Positions 1-10,042 of a stretch of 64,000 nt of DNA are shown piece after piece. The stretch is from NCBI RefSeq assembly GCF_001458775.1, contig NZ_CZPZ01000023.1:62001-126000 (forward strand), written 5' to 3'. Position 1 is the stretch's first letter, and each line of letters opens with the position of its first letter. Source of the DNA: Candidatus Nitrospira nitrificans. GTDB lineage: Bacteria; Nitrospirota; Nitrospiria; Nitrospirales; Nitrospiraceae. The notes beneath the pieces were generated by a model. It made no database searches and was not told where the DNA came from. It saw nothing but the letters and a program-made list of their open reading frames with translations. Position numbers and translations under genes: made by a program.

Positions 1-1457
1 TGCGTGAGCTATGTAAGCTGCCTCACGAGACCGAGTGGATGGAGATCAAGGTCAACAACTCGAACCCCTCTGAGATTGGTGAGTACATCTCGGCTCTAGC
101 AAACTCGGCAGTGCTTTGCGACAAGCATTGTGCCTATGTCTTATGGGGCATCGAGGATGGCACGAGGAGACTTGTCGGCACTAGATTCGAACCATCGACG
201 GTGAAGCAGGGCAACGAAGACGTGGAAAACTGGCTCACTCGTCTGCTGCAGCCACAGGTTCCCTTCCGGTTCTACACGTGTGAGATCGAGGGTGCACGGG
301 TCATACTCCTGGAAATCGACAGACCTCTCCATCAGCCTGTTCGATTCAACGGTGAAGAGTACATACGGGTGGGCTCGTATACAAAGAAGCTCAAGGACCA
401 TCCTGAGAAGGAACGCGCCCTCTGGCAGCGCTTTATGACAACCGCCTTTGAGGATGGAATGGCCGCGCAGCGATTGAGCGGTGAGGAAATTCTTCAGCTG
501 CTGGCGTTCCCGTCGTATTTCGACCTTCTTCAGATTCCGCTCCCGCCCAATCAACCTGGTATCCTCGCAGCATTAGAAGCTGATGGTCTCGTTGAGCGGT
601 CCCAGGGTGGCATGTGGAACATCACAAACCTCGGAGCCATCCTCTTTGCCAAGGATCTTTCGAGGTTCGGCGGTCTTCGGCGGAAGATTGTGCGTGTTGT
701 CCAGTATGCCGGGAAGGGGCGTATCCTCACGACGAAGGAGCAATCGTTTTCACCAGGCTATGCCGTGGGCTTTGAGGCGTTCATCCAAAGTGTGATTGCG
801 GTGCTTCCGACGAATGAGGTGATCGAGCAGGCGCTGCGCAAGACAGTGCCGATGTTTCCCCCGCTTGTCATACGAGAAGTGGTCGCAAATGCGCTTATCC
901 ATCAAGACTTCTCCATCACAGGTGCCGGACCTATGGTCGAGGTGTTTGACGATCGCGTGGAAATCACGAATCCCGGTCAGCCATTAGTTCCGACCGATCG
1001 CTTGCTCGATCAGCCGCCGCGCTCACGCAACGAGAAACTTGCCTCGCTCATGCGACGGTTCGGTATCTGTGAAGAGCGCGGCAGCGGCATCGATAAGGTC
1101 GTATTCCAAATTGAGCTATTCCAACTCCCTGCACCCCTGTTCGAGGTTCCAGGCAATTCTATGCGCGTCGTGCTTTTTGGTCATCGTACCTTGAAGGACA
1201 TGGAGAAGGCGGATCGTATACGGGCGTGCTATCTGCATGCGTGCCTGCGTTATGTGACCCATGAGCCCATGACCAACACCTCGCTCCGGAAGCGTTTTGG
1301 GATCGGCGAGAAGAACGCGGCACTGGCCTCCCGTCTGCTTACTGAGGCAGTCGAAGCTGGGGTGATTCTGATACGCGATCCCGAGGCTGGAACCAGGAAT
1401 AGGACTTATTTGCCATTCTGGATAGCAGCGAGCACGGCGAAGGAAGGAATTGCTTGA
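1..1457 (+). CDS. AlbA_2/HATPase-type putative transcriptional regulator (5' partial)
   Basis: Putative DNA-binding regulator or helicase-related protein of the type often found beside restriction systems. The reading frame is open from base 3 to the left edge, and the residues before the ATG at 39 (ELCKLPHETEWMEIK) match the usual beginning of the AlbA_2 (Schlafen AAA_4) domain. The ATG at 39 is therefore not the real start and the gene begins outside the window. After the N-terminal AlbA_2 domain there is a central linker, then a GHKL/HATPase_c_4-like domain with VVANALIHQDFS (about residue 285 from base 39) and ERGSGIDKVV (about 350), and a C-terminal winged-helix-like part. It lies 199 bases before a type I restriction gene on the same strand. 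The exact role (regulation or defence accessory) is inferred from family and context only. Confidence 0.75.
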   Translation, partial: RELCKLPHETEWMEIKVNNSNPSEIGEYISALANSAVLCDKHCAYVLWGIEDGTRRLVGTRFEPSTVKQGNEDVENWLTRLLQPQVPFRFYTCEIEGARVILLEIDRPLHQPVRFNGEEYIRVGSYTKKLKDHPEKERALWQRFMTTAFEDGMAAQRLSGEEILQLLAFPSYFDLLQIPLPPNQPGILAALEADGLVERSQGGMWNITNLGAILFAKDLSRFGGLRRKIVRVVQYAGKGRILTTKEQSFSPGYAVGFEAFIQSVIAVLPTNEVIEQALRKTVPMFPPLVIREVVANALIHQDFSITGAGPMVEVFDDRVEITNPGQPLVPTDRLLDQPPRSRNEKLASLMRRFGICEERGSGIDKVVFQIELFQLPAPLFEVPGNSMRVVLFGHRTLKDMEKADRIRACYLHACLRYVTHEPMTNTSLRKRFGIGEKNAALASRLLTEAVEAGVILIRDPEAGTRNRTYLPFWIAASTAKEGIA

Positions 1458-1538
1458 TGCTTTACCCATCTCTAGCTGGATTCAGAGACGTCGTGCTTCA
1501 TAACATATTGATATAACGAGGTGATACTTCTCTGCATT

Positions 1539-1649
1539 GCTTGACGGTTGCTTGATTAGAGCGGGCTTGATAGACGGATCTTGAGGGGCGGGTCATTTAA
1601 GCTCGACAAGTTAGAGAGTGCTTGTTACTTGATGGGTACTTGATTAGAG
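1539..1649 (+). repeat. Clustered CTTGAT direct repeats upstream of hsdR
   Basis: The gap before hsdR carries several copies of CTTGA-type words. CTTGATTAGAG occurs twice exactly (1551-1561 and 1639-1649). Degenerate copies begin near 1540 (CTTGACGG), 1565 (CTTGATAGACG) and 1628 (CTTGATGGG). Such a cluster could be an operator array for a restriction-system controller or a decayed tandem repeat. No function is established. Confidence 0.4.
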
Positions 1650-1656
1650 ACTTCCC

Positions 1657-4600
1657 GTGAACACCGACACCAGCGAAAAGGGTCTTGAAAACCTCATCGT
1701 CACGGCAATGGCTGGCCAAGCCTCTGGCGAAGGGCCGCCACCTGGCGAGGGCATTAGCCTCATTCGGGAACGATATGGCGGTACCGGATGGATTTCCGGC
1801 CAAGCCGAGGACTACGACCGCGAGTTCTGCGTGGACCTTCCGCAGCTCAGCGCATTCTTACACGCCACACAGCCGAAAGTTGCCGAAGCATTAGACCTCA
1901 ATAACGATAGCCCAACCCGGCGTAAGTTTCTGGCCCGACTCCAAGGGGAGATCTCGAAGCATGGCGTGATCGATGTCCTGCGCCATGGAATCAAGGACGG
2001 GCCACACCATGTCGATTTATTTTATGGCACACCTTCGCCAGGCAATGAGAAGGCCGCTACACTGAATGCGTCAAACCGATTCACTGTCACTCGGCAGCTT
2101 CGCTACAGTCGTGACGGAACACAGCGTGCGCTCGACCTCGCCCTGTTCATCAACGGTTTACCCATTGCCACGTTTGAACTCAAGAACAGCCTTACCAAAC
2201 AGACAGTTGAAGACGCCGTCGAGCAATACAAGCGCGATCGCGATCCACGCGAGAAACTCTTCGAGTTCGGACGCTGCGTCGTGCATTTTGCCGTGGACGA
2301 TCACGAAGTGCGGTTCAGTACGCACTTGAAAGGGAAAGGCTCCTGGTTTCTTCCGTTCAATCAAGGCTGGAATGATGGGGCGGGCAATCCGCCCAACCCT
2401 TACGGCATAAAGACCGATTTTCTATGGCGTCGGGTGCTCACTCGCGAGGGGTTGGCCGAGGTCCTGGAAAACTATGCGCAGATCGTTGAGGAGAAGAATG
2501 AGAAGACCGGCAAAAAGAAGGCAATACAGATCTGGCCGCGGTTCCACCAGCTCGACGTGGTACGCAAGCTTCTATCCGATGCACGACAGCATGGTATAGG
2601 TCGGCGGTATCTAATCCAACATTCAGCCGGCAGCGGCAAATCTAATTCCATCGCCTGGCTCGCCCATCAACTCATTGGTTTACAGAAAGATGATGCACTG
2701 GTCTTCGACTCGATCATTGTCGTGACGGATCGGCGCATCCTCGACAAGCAAATCCGCGATACCATCAAACAGTTTGCTCAAGTCGGGGCCACTGTCGGGC
2801 ATGCAGAACACTCTGGTGACTTGCGTAAGTTCATCGCCGAAGGGAAGAAGATCATTATCTCTACCGTCCAAAAGTTCCCCTTCATCTTAGAAGAGATCGG
2901 CAACGCGCAACGTGGGAAGAAATTCGCAATCGTCATCGATGAAGCGCATTCCAGTCAGGGCGGGCGGACATCGGCGGCGCTCAGCATGGCGCTTTCTACC
3001 GCCGGAGCAGAGGACGAGGAAGAAACCACAGAGGACAAGATCAACCGGATTATAGAAGCCAAGAAGCTCCTGCCCAATGCCAGCTACTTCGCCTTCACCG
3101 CCACACCCAAAAATAAGACGCTGGAGATCTTCGGCGAGGCTCAGCCTCCAGATGCCGAAGGGAAGGTGCAGCACCGTCCTTTCCACAGCTACACGATGAA
3201 GCAGGCGATTCAGGAGGGATTCATCCTTGACGTCCTCAAGCACTACACGCCGGTTGAGAGCTACTACAAGCTTGTAAAGAAGATCGAGGCCGATCCGGAG
3301 TTCGATACCAAGCGTGCGAAGAAGAAGTTGCGTCGGTACGTCGAAAGCCACGACCACGCCATTCGACTCAAAGCTGAAATTATGGTGGATCATTTTCATG
3401 AGCAGGTGCTGGCGCTGAACAAGATCGGCGGACAGGCTAGGGCGATGGTGGTGACGAGTGGAGTCGAGCGGGCCATCCAGTACTACCACGCCTTCCGCGA
3501 CTATCTGAGAGAGCGCAAGAGTCCCTATCAGGCTATCGTTGCATTTTCGGGCGAGCATGAATACGGTGACACGAAGGTGACCGAGGCTTCTTTGAACGGG
3601 TTCCCATCGAGTCAGATTGCGGACAAGATTCAGGAGGATCCATACCGCTTCCTGATTTGCGCCGACAAGTTCCAAACGGGGTACGACGAGCCGCTGCTCC
3701 ACACGATGTACGTGGACAAGATTCTCTCAGGAATCAAGGCAGTGCAAACGCTCTCTCGGCTGAATCGTGCCCATCCACAGAAGCATGACGTATTCGTGCT
3801 CGATTTCATGAACGACAGCGACACCATCCAAGAGGCTTTCGCCGACTACTACCGCACGACGATCCTTTCTGAAGAGACCGATCCCAACAAGCTTCACGAC
3901 TTGAAGGCCGCGCTTGATGGCTATCAAGTCTATGCGCAAATACAAGTCGACCAGCTTGTTGGGTTGTACCTGAGTGGTGCCGACCGAGATAAACTCGATC
4001 CGATCCTTGATGTCTCTGTCGCCGTCTATAAGAATCAGCTCGACGAGGACGGGCAGGTGGATTTCAAAGGCAAGGCCAAGGCTTTTTTGCGAGCCTATGG
4101 TTTCCTCTCTTCGATACTGCCCTATACCAACGCGGAGTGGGAAAAGCTGTCGATCTTCCTCAACTTTCTTGTGTCTAAGTTGCCGGCTCCGAAGGAAGAA
4201 GATCTCGCCAAAGGGATCTTGGAAGCCATTGATGTGGACAGCTATCGCGTTGAGAAGAAGGCCGCGATGAAGATTCAGTTACCGGACGAGAATGCCGAAA
4301 TCGAGCCGGCACCAATAACCGGTGGAGGAAGCAAGCCTGAGCCAGAGCTCGAGCGGCTTTCTAAGATTCTGAAGTCCTTCAATGCTCAATTTGGCAACAT
4401 CCCGTGGGCCGATGCCGACCGTGTACACAAGCTGATTACGGAAGACATCCCGAACCGCGTGGCAGCGGATACGGCCTATCAAAATGCGAAGCAGAACTCT
4501 GACAGACAAAATGCAAAGATTGAGCATGACAAGGCGCTGGCAAGAGTAATGACCGCTGTTCTGAAGGACGACACGGAGCTCTTTAAGCAATTCATGGATA

Positions 4601-4680
4601 ACGAGTCCTTCAAGCGCTGGCTAACGGATACCGTGTTCCGGATCACCTATGACAATCGCCCTGGCGCCTCGCCAGGGTGA
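1657..4680 (+). CDS. hsdR: Type I restriction enzyme R subunit (HsdR)
   Basis: Motor and nuclease subunit of a type I restriction-modification complex. It would translocate and cleave unmodified DNA when bound to HsdM and HsdS. The 1007 residues are full length for the family. The N-terminal PD-(D/E)xK nuclease has Asp160 (ALDLALF) and Glu174-Leu-Lys176 (FELKN). The SF2 helicase part has Walker A SAGSGKS near residue 323, Walker B DEAH near 428, motif III-like AFTATP, and the late motif TGYDEPLLHT followed by QTLSRLNRAHP. The start is a GTG at 1657, with no strong ribosome-binding site. No hsdM or hsdS is in the window; they may lie to the left. The stop overlaps the next frame by four bases (GTGA), suggesting translational coupling. 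Confidence 0.9.
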   Translation: MNTDTSEKGLENLIVTAMAGQASGEGPPPGEGISLIRERYGGTGWISGQAEDYDREFCVDLPQLSAFLHATQPKVAEALDLNNDSPTRRKFLARLQGEISKHGVIDVLRHGIKDGPHHVDLFYGTPSPGNEKAATLNASNRFTVTRQLRYSRDGTQRALDLALFINGLPIATFELKNSLTKQTVEDAVEQYKRDRDPREKLFEFGRCVVHFAVDDHEVRFSTHLKGKGSWFLPFNQGWNDGAGNPPNPYGIKTDFLWRRVLTREGLAEVLENYAQIVEEKNEKTGKKKAIQIWPRFHQLDVVRKLLSDARQHGIGRRYLIQHSAGSGKSNSIAWLAHQLIGLQKDDALVFDSIIVVTDRRILDKQIRDTIKQFAQVGATVGHAEHSGDLRKFIAEGKKIIISTVQKFPFILEEIGNAQRGKKFAIVIDEAHSSQGGRTSAALSMALSTAGAEDEEETTEDKINRIIEAKKLLPNASYFAFTATPKNKTLEIFGEAQPPDAEGKVQHRPFHSYTMKQAIQEGFILDVLKHYTPVESYYKLVKKIEADPEFDTKRAKKKLRRYVESHDHAIRLKAEIMVDHFHEQVLALNKIGGQARAMVVTSGVERAIQYYHAFRDYLRERKSPYQAIVAFSGEHEYGDTKVTEASLNGFPSSQIADKIQEDPYRFLICADKFQTGYDEPLLHTMYVDKILSGIKAVQTLSRLNRAHPQKHDVFVLDFMNDSDTIQEAFADYYRTTILSEETDPNKLHDLKAALDGYQVYAQIQVDQLVGLYLSGADRDKLDPILDVSVAVYKNQLDEDGQVDFKGKAKAFLRAYGFLSSILPYTNAEWEKLSIFLNFLVSKLPAPKEEDLAKGILEAIDVDSYRVEKKAAMKIQLPDENAEIEPAPITGGGSKPEPELERLSKILKSFNAQFGNIPWADADRVHKLITEDIPNRVAADTAYQNAKQNSDRQNAKIEHDKALARVMTAVLKDDTELFKQFMDNESFKRWLTDTVFRITYDNRPGASPG

Positions 4681-5540
4681 GTCGGTCTGATACTCGGGAG
4701 TCGCCTATTAGAGTAGTGCGATGCTGGTTGCGGCGCGCGGCCGGTTTGCTCTTCACGGATCAGCCCGAAAAGCACGTGACCGGCGCGTGGGTCAAAATCG
4801 GCTTCTTCGTGACCGATGACGATCTGCGTTATCAGGACGAAGTGCATGGCAATCTCTTCGGGCAAGTCGAACAGGTGCTCGAATTCCTGCGGACCAAGTA
4901 CCTCAAGGCGTACATCACCTACCACGGCATTCAGCGCCGTGAGACGTTCCTGTTTCCCGAGTCGGCGTTGCGCGAGACGGTGCTCAACGCTATCGTTCAC
5001 AAGGATTACAGCCGTGGCATTCCCATGCAGATCAGCGTCTATGACGACCGGATTGCCGTCTGGAATCCGGGGGCTCTGCCGGAACATTGGACACTCAAGA
5101 AATTGTTCGGCAAACATGCTTCGGAGCCGTCCAACCCGCTGATTGCCAATGCCTTCTTCCGTGCCGGTTACATCGAGGCTTGGGGCCGCGGCATCGAGAA
5201 GATCAACCGCGATTGCCGGGAGCACGGCATTGAGCCACCGGCATACGACGTTGACCTGTCGGGCGTGATGGTGACGTTTCGCGCTAATCCGGCGCACATC
5301 CGATCGGCCGGCAAGAGCTTTCCACGCAGCCCAGTCGGGTTGGGTGAAAAGTTGGGTGAAACTCGTGTGGCGATTTTGGCCGCCATGCGTCGGGACGCAA
5401 CAATCACCACCAAGGTCTTGGCGGAAACGCTGGGGCTGAGCACGACGGCCGTGGATAAGAACCTCCAATACCTAAAGACTCACGGCTACATTCGCCGAGT
5501 CGGTCCGGCTAAGGGTGGACGCTGGGAGGTCGCGGAATGA
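4677..5540 (+). pseudogene. 5'-truncated HATPase/winged-helix regulator remnant
   Basis: The frame starts at a GTG that overlaps the hsdR stop. Its protein begins abruptly inside the family: RAAGLLF (about residue 20) corresponds to the stretch that normally follows an AlbA_2 domain of roughly 150-190 residues. That domain is missing and a TGA at 4650 blocks extension upstream. What remains is the HATPase_c_4-like domain (RETVLNAIVHKDYS, AWGRGIEKIN) and an intact C-terminal winged helix (TTKVLAETLGLSTTAVDKNL). The gene therefore looks like the 3' two-thirds of a regulator fused behind hsdR by deletion. It could still be translated, since it has 4-base overlaps at both ends. Its family relative is the partial gene at the left edge of the window. 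Confidence 0.6.
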
Positions 5541-8500
5541 GTCCATTCGCTGAACAACCCCGCTCCGAACGCAAGACGCAGAACCGTGTCATCGCTCTGT
5601 TCACGGACAAGGCCCGGCCCGATTGTCTCGGCTACCGCCACCTCGGCGAGTGGACCAAGCGGGAGAACAACCGCTGTATCGAGGCGGATCTGCTCCGCGC
5701 AAATTTAATGGAACGCGGCTATTCCGAGCCACACATTTCCGCCGCCCTGCAAAGGCTGATGGCCGCAGCGGACGCCACCGGCATTACGCTCTATCAGGCC
5801 AATCTACGCACTTACCAACTGCTGCGCTACGGCGTGTCGGTGCAAATCGCAGCCGGGAAACCACACGATACAGTGCATCTGGTGGACTGGGAGCACCCAG
5901 AGAAGAATGACTTCGCCCTCGCCGAGGAAGTGACCTTGCGCGGCGGCTACGAGCGTCGGCCAGACCTCGTCCTGTACCTGAACGGCATTGCCGTCGGCGT
6001 CATCGAGCTGAAGCGAAGTTCCGTCGAGATCGCGGATGGGGTGCGCCAGCTCATCACCAACCAAGAGGAAATCTTCAACAAGGGCTTCTTCCCGACGGTG
6101 CAACTGGTGCTCGCGGGGAGCGATTCGCAGGGGCTGCGCTACGGCACGGTGACCACGCGGGAGGAATTCTTCGTAGAGTGGAAGTCGGCCAGCGCCGCCA
6201 AGCTAGCGCCGGGCACTCTCCTGGACCGGCCACTGGCCGAGATGTGCGAGAAGTCCCGCCTGCTCGATTTGATCCGTAACTTCATCATCTTCGATGGAGG
6301 CATCAAGAAAGTGCCACGCCCGCATCAATTCGCCGGTGTGAAGGCGGCGCAGGAACGCATCCGCACACGAGAAGGGGGCGTGATCTGGCATACGCAGGGG
6401 AGCGGTAAGAGCATCCTCATGGTGCTGCTCGCCAAGTGGTTGCTGGAACACGATCCCGAGGCCCGCATCCTCGTCGTCACCGACCGCGACGAACTGGACA
6501 AGCAGATCGAGGGCGTGATGAAGAACGCCGGGGTCATCGGCGAAGACTCGCTATCACCTCGCATCCTGAACCGGGCAGAGTTTGTGGCCAAGCTGGGCGC
6601 CCCCTCGCCCAGACTGCTGTGCGCACTGATCCACAAGTTCGATCCCGCCGACCTCGAAGGCCCGCCGCCGCACGTTCATGGCCGGTTCTACGTCTTCGTG
6701 GATGAATGCCACCGCACCCAGGGCGGCGACATGAACCGCCAGATGAAACGTTGGCTGGAGCATGCCATCTTTATCGGCTTCACCGGCACGCCGCTTTTGA
6801 AGAAGGATGCTGCCAAACTAAGAACTCGCGACATCTTCGGCACCTACATTCACACCTACAAGTTCCACGAAGGTGTGGCGGATGGAGTCATCCTCGACTT
6901 GAAATATGAGGCCGCGACGTGCCGCAACGCATCACCTCGCCCAAGGCCATTGAGGCGTATTTCGAACAAAAGACAAAGACACTGAACAATTTCCAGAAAG
7001 CCATCATCCGCAAGCGCTGGGCGACGATGGAGGAGCTGATGAGCGCCGAGGAGCGCAAGGCCCGTATCGCCGCCAGCATCATCCACGATTTCGACACGAA
7101 GCCGCGCCTGAACAACGACCGGGGCACGGCCATTCTCGTAGCCGCGAGCATCTACGACGCCTGCCACTACTACCGCATCTTCCACAGCAAACCGTTTGGC
7201 CAATATTGCGGCATCATCACGTCCTTCGAGCCGAACGCGACGGCGATCTCGAAGAGCCTGCGAACAGCGACGAACGCTACAAGTTCGACACCTACACGAA
7301 GCATGTCCTCAAGAGCGCGCAGACGACGAAAGCCTAGAGGACGAAGCCAAGCGCCGCTTCATCGAGGAGCCTGCGAACATGAAGCTCCTGATCGTCGTGA
7401 GCAAACTCCTGACCGGCTTTGACGCGCCGAGCTGCACCTGCATCTACCTCGACAACGAACTGCACGACCACAACCTCTTCCAAGCCATCTGCCGCACGAA
7501 TCGCTTGGACGGAGACGATAAGGATTACGGCTACATCGTGGACTTCAAAGAGCTATTCAAAGACGTACAGGAGGCCATCGCGGTCTATAGCTCCGACGAG
7601 CTGGACATTGATCAGGGCAACGGCGGCACCAACAACGTCGAGCTGAAGGACTGGCTGAAAGAAGGAAAGAAACAGCTTGATGCCGCCCGCGAGGCGCTTC
7701 GCTACCTGTGCGACCCGGTGCCGCTCCCGCGTGAAGTGGAGCAGTTTCTCCGTTACTTCTGCGGTGACGCGGCTAATCCTCAGGCACTGGCGAACACGGA
7801 GCCGTTGCGCATTTCCTTCTACAAATCCGTCGCCACCTTCGTGTGTGCCTACGCCGACATCGCTCAGAACCTCAGCGCCATCAAAAGGCACTCAGGCGAG
7901 GAGTTGGATATCAAGCCCTATGAGGCTGACATGCGGCACTTGCTCAACACCTACGTGCAAGCCGACCCGGCGGCGGACATGGGCAACCTCAATTCGCTGT
8001 CACTCACGGAATTGATCGTCGAAACCGGCATCAATGACGCCATCGCCCGCAAGCTGAACGAGAAGGGCAAGCTCTCCAAAAACGCCATCGCGGAAGGCAT
8101 CATCAACAACGTTCGCAAGACTATCATCCGTGAGCAGCTCACCGACCCGAAGTTTTACGCCGAAATGTCGAAGCTGCTGAGTGATCTGATCAAGCAGAGC
8201 CGCGCGGATGCGGCGTCTTACGAGGAGTTCCTTCGGAAAGCGGAAGCCCTAGCCAAGCGGTTGGTGGCGAAAGAACCGGAAGAGGAGGTTCCTGCGGTGC
8301 TTCACGGCAACCGGGAGGCCGTCGTGATCTTTCGGAACCTCCCGCAGATCCTCGCGGCTGGCCACGACGCTGCCGATGTCGCCGCTGAATCCCAAGTAGA
8401 ATACGGGAGCCGACTAGCAAGGCTGGCGCTGGAGATTGATCGTGTCATGCGGGAGCAGGCGCCGGCGGGTTGGAAGGGCGACCATGCGCGTGAGGCGCAG

Positions 8501-8593
8501 GTGCTCAATGCGCTGTTCCCGTTGCTCGACCGCGATCGTGAGGCAACGCGGGCACTCTTTGAACTGGTCAAGAACCAGCCGGGGTACGGATGA
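5537..8593 (+). pseudogene. Second type I restriction R subunit (HsdR), three frameshifts
   Basis: A second, distantly related HsdR spread over three reading frames. Residues 1-460 read from 5537: nuclease core VGVIELKRS near residue 157, Walker [10 protein letters not shown] near 285, DECH near 390, GFTGTP near 413. After VILDLKYEA the homologous continuation ([19 protein letters not shown]) is one frame lower from about 6913. It shifts again near 7252 (to EEPANSDERYKFDTYTKH, ended by TAG at 7335). It returns to the original frame near 7325-7332 (ESLEDEAKRRFIEEPANMK) and runs intact to 8593. Each shift is consistent with loss of one base. Either the gene is newly decayed or the assembly has three local indels. 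If corrected, it would be about 1019 residues, normal for HsdR. It overlaps its neighbours by 4 bases at both ends. Confidence 0.8.
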
Positions 8594-9321
8594 GCGAGAC
8601 CTTGCAGCTTGGCGACATCTCTATCCAACTGACTCGCAAGGCGGTCAAGCATGTGCATTTGTCTGTGCATCCGCCGGAAGGCCGCGTAAGCTTGGTTGCT
8701 CCTACCAGCACACGGGCGGAAGTCGCCCGTGCCTATGCGATCTCGAAACTGGCGTGGATTCGAACACAGAAGGAGAAATTTTCTAAACAAGCTCGCGAAA
8801 GCCCCCGCCGGTTCATCACACGGGAGACTCACTACCTGTGGGGGCGGTGCTATCTGTTATCGGTGGAGTACCGGAATGCAAAGCCTAGCGTCACGCTGGG
8901 TCATCGGCGTATCACCCTCGTTGTGCGACCAGGCAGCACAACGGCGGTCCGTGCGAGGGTGATGCATGAGTGGCACAAGTCCCTGCTGCACAAGATTGTT
9001 CCTCGCCTGATCGCCAAGTGGGAGTCACGTCTCGGACTGCCGGTGGCTGGCTATTTCCTGCAACGCATGAAGACCAAATGGGGGGGCTGCGATCCGCGAC
9101 GGAAACACATTAGATTGAACACGGAACTTGTGAAGAAGCCGAAGGACCTGTTGGAATATGTCATTGTCCATGAAATGATTCATTTGATCGAGCCTAGGCA
9201 CAGTGACCATTTCATCGCCATCCTCCAGGAACATTATCCAACCTGGCGCGAAGCGCGTCTCGAACTCAACGAACTACCTTTGGCTGCAGAGGTCTGGGCT
9301 GCGGAAAAGACAGGTTATTAA
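8590..9321 (+). CDS. YgjP/DUF45-type zinc metallopeptidase
   Basis: A 243-residue protein of the YgjP-like family (DUF45, gluzincin fold), often encoded as the last gene of type I restriction operons. The zinc-binding motif HEMIH sits near residue 197 (VIVHEMIHLIEPRHSDHF), with the downstream His (RHSDHF) as the expected third ligand. The conserved MKTKWGGCDPRRKHIRLN stretch precedes it. It overlaps the upstream broken hsdR by four bases (ATGA), so it belongs to the same transcript. The family's cellular substrate is not firmly known; a role in processing or repair linked to restriction is inferred from context only. Confidence 0.85.
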   Translation: MSETLQLGDISIQLTRKAVKHVHLSVHPPEGRVSLVAPTSTRAEVARAYAISKLAWIRTQKEKFSKQARESPRRFITRETHYLWGRCYLLSVEYRNAKPSVTLGHRRITLVVRPGSTTAVRARVMHEWHKSLLHKIVPRLIAKWESRLGLPVAGYFLQRMKTKWGGCDPRRKHIRLNTELVKKPKDLLEYVIVHEMIHLIEPRHSDHFIAILQEHYPTWREARLELNELPLAAEVWAAEKTGY

Positions 9322-9453
9322 TCAAATAGTCGACAACCCAGGACGACGAAGTGCGGAAGGTGTTCGAGATATGAGGTCGCGTGGCCCGCGTGAAGGGGAA
9401 GGTCAGGGTTCAGGCTCGCAATGGATCACCTCTGCGACGCCGTTAAAGCCTGC

Positions 9454-9894
9454 TCACGAACCACTCGACTCGAGAGGATTGCGCCTGTCCCCGGTTCTTC
9501 CGTAGCCGGCTGACCAGGCGCGGTTCACAACCCGCGTCCAGACCTCTTTGCGCGATAAACCGGGATCGTATAGCACGGCGTAGTGGCTCTGCATTTCCGC
9601 CAGAAATGCTGCCTGCGAGGCGGTCGGAACCCCTGCCAGGACCGCCAGCGAGGTCAGATATTCGCCATTGCCCTGCGCAATATCGCCGCTGACCCCATCA
9701 TAAGCATAGGCTACGAACCGTTCCAGACGCTGACGGGCCTTGGCAGGACCGGTGAGTGTGCTGTTGCCGGGCAACGTGCTCGACGTAAAGTCGCTGGTCA
9801 GTTCGAATGGGGCTACAACGGTATCGGTGGTCGGACCGCAGGCGACTGCACCAACTAAGAGCATTGGAGTCATGAGGGTTGTGCCAGCTTTCAT
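9454..9894 (-). CDS. Small secreted lipoprotein, DUF3015-like
   Basis: A 146-residue predicted lipoprotein. The start at 9894 is chosen over an upstream ATG at 10044 because it is preceded by AGGAGGACAGT and begins a clear signal peptide (MKAGTTLMTPMLLVGAVAC) with a lipidatable cysteine at residue 19. The mature part has a C-terminal pattern (GDIAQGNGEYLTSLAVLAG, then QAAFLAEMQSHYAVLYD) that resembles DUF3015 proteins, a family without assigned function. It is divergent from cimA. Expression and role are unknown; the family call is from memory of the pattern and is moderate. Confidence 0.6.
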   Translation of the reverse strand: MKAGTTLMTPMLLVGAVACGPTTDTVVAPFELTSDFTSSTLPGNSTLTGPAKARQRLERFVAYAYDGVSGDIAQGNGEYLTSLAVLAGVPTASQAAFLAEMQSHYAVLYDPGLSRKEVWTRVVNRAWSAGYGRTGDRRNPLESSGS

Positions 9895-10042
9895 ACTGTC
9901 CTCCTGGGTGATCCAGAACAAAGGACGCCTATAATCTTCCTGTAGCATGGTGGCCGGTACGGCGGGACTAGCCAATGCCCTGGCTTTGGGTGCCCCTCGG
10001 GCTGTCGACAGAGAACCCTTGAACCTGGTACCCTTTTCCTCC

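Noticed and set aside
2887-3702. Long minus-strand open frame opposite hsdR
   Set aside because: It mirrors the coding frame of HsdR, has no recognisable domain, and the plus strand carries clear helicase motifs.
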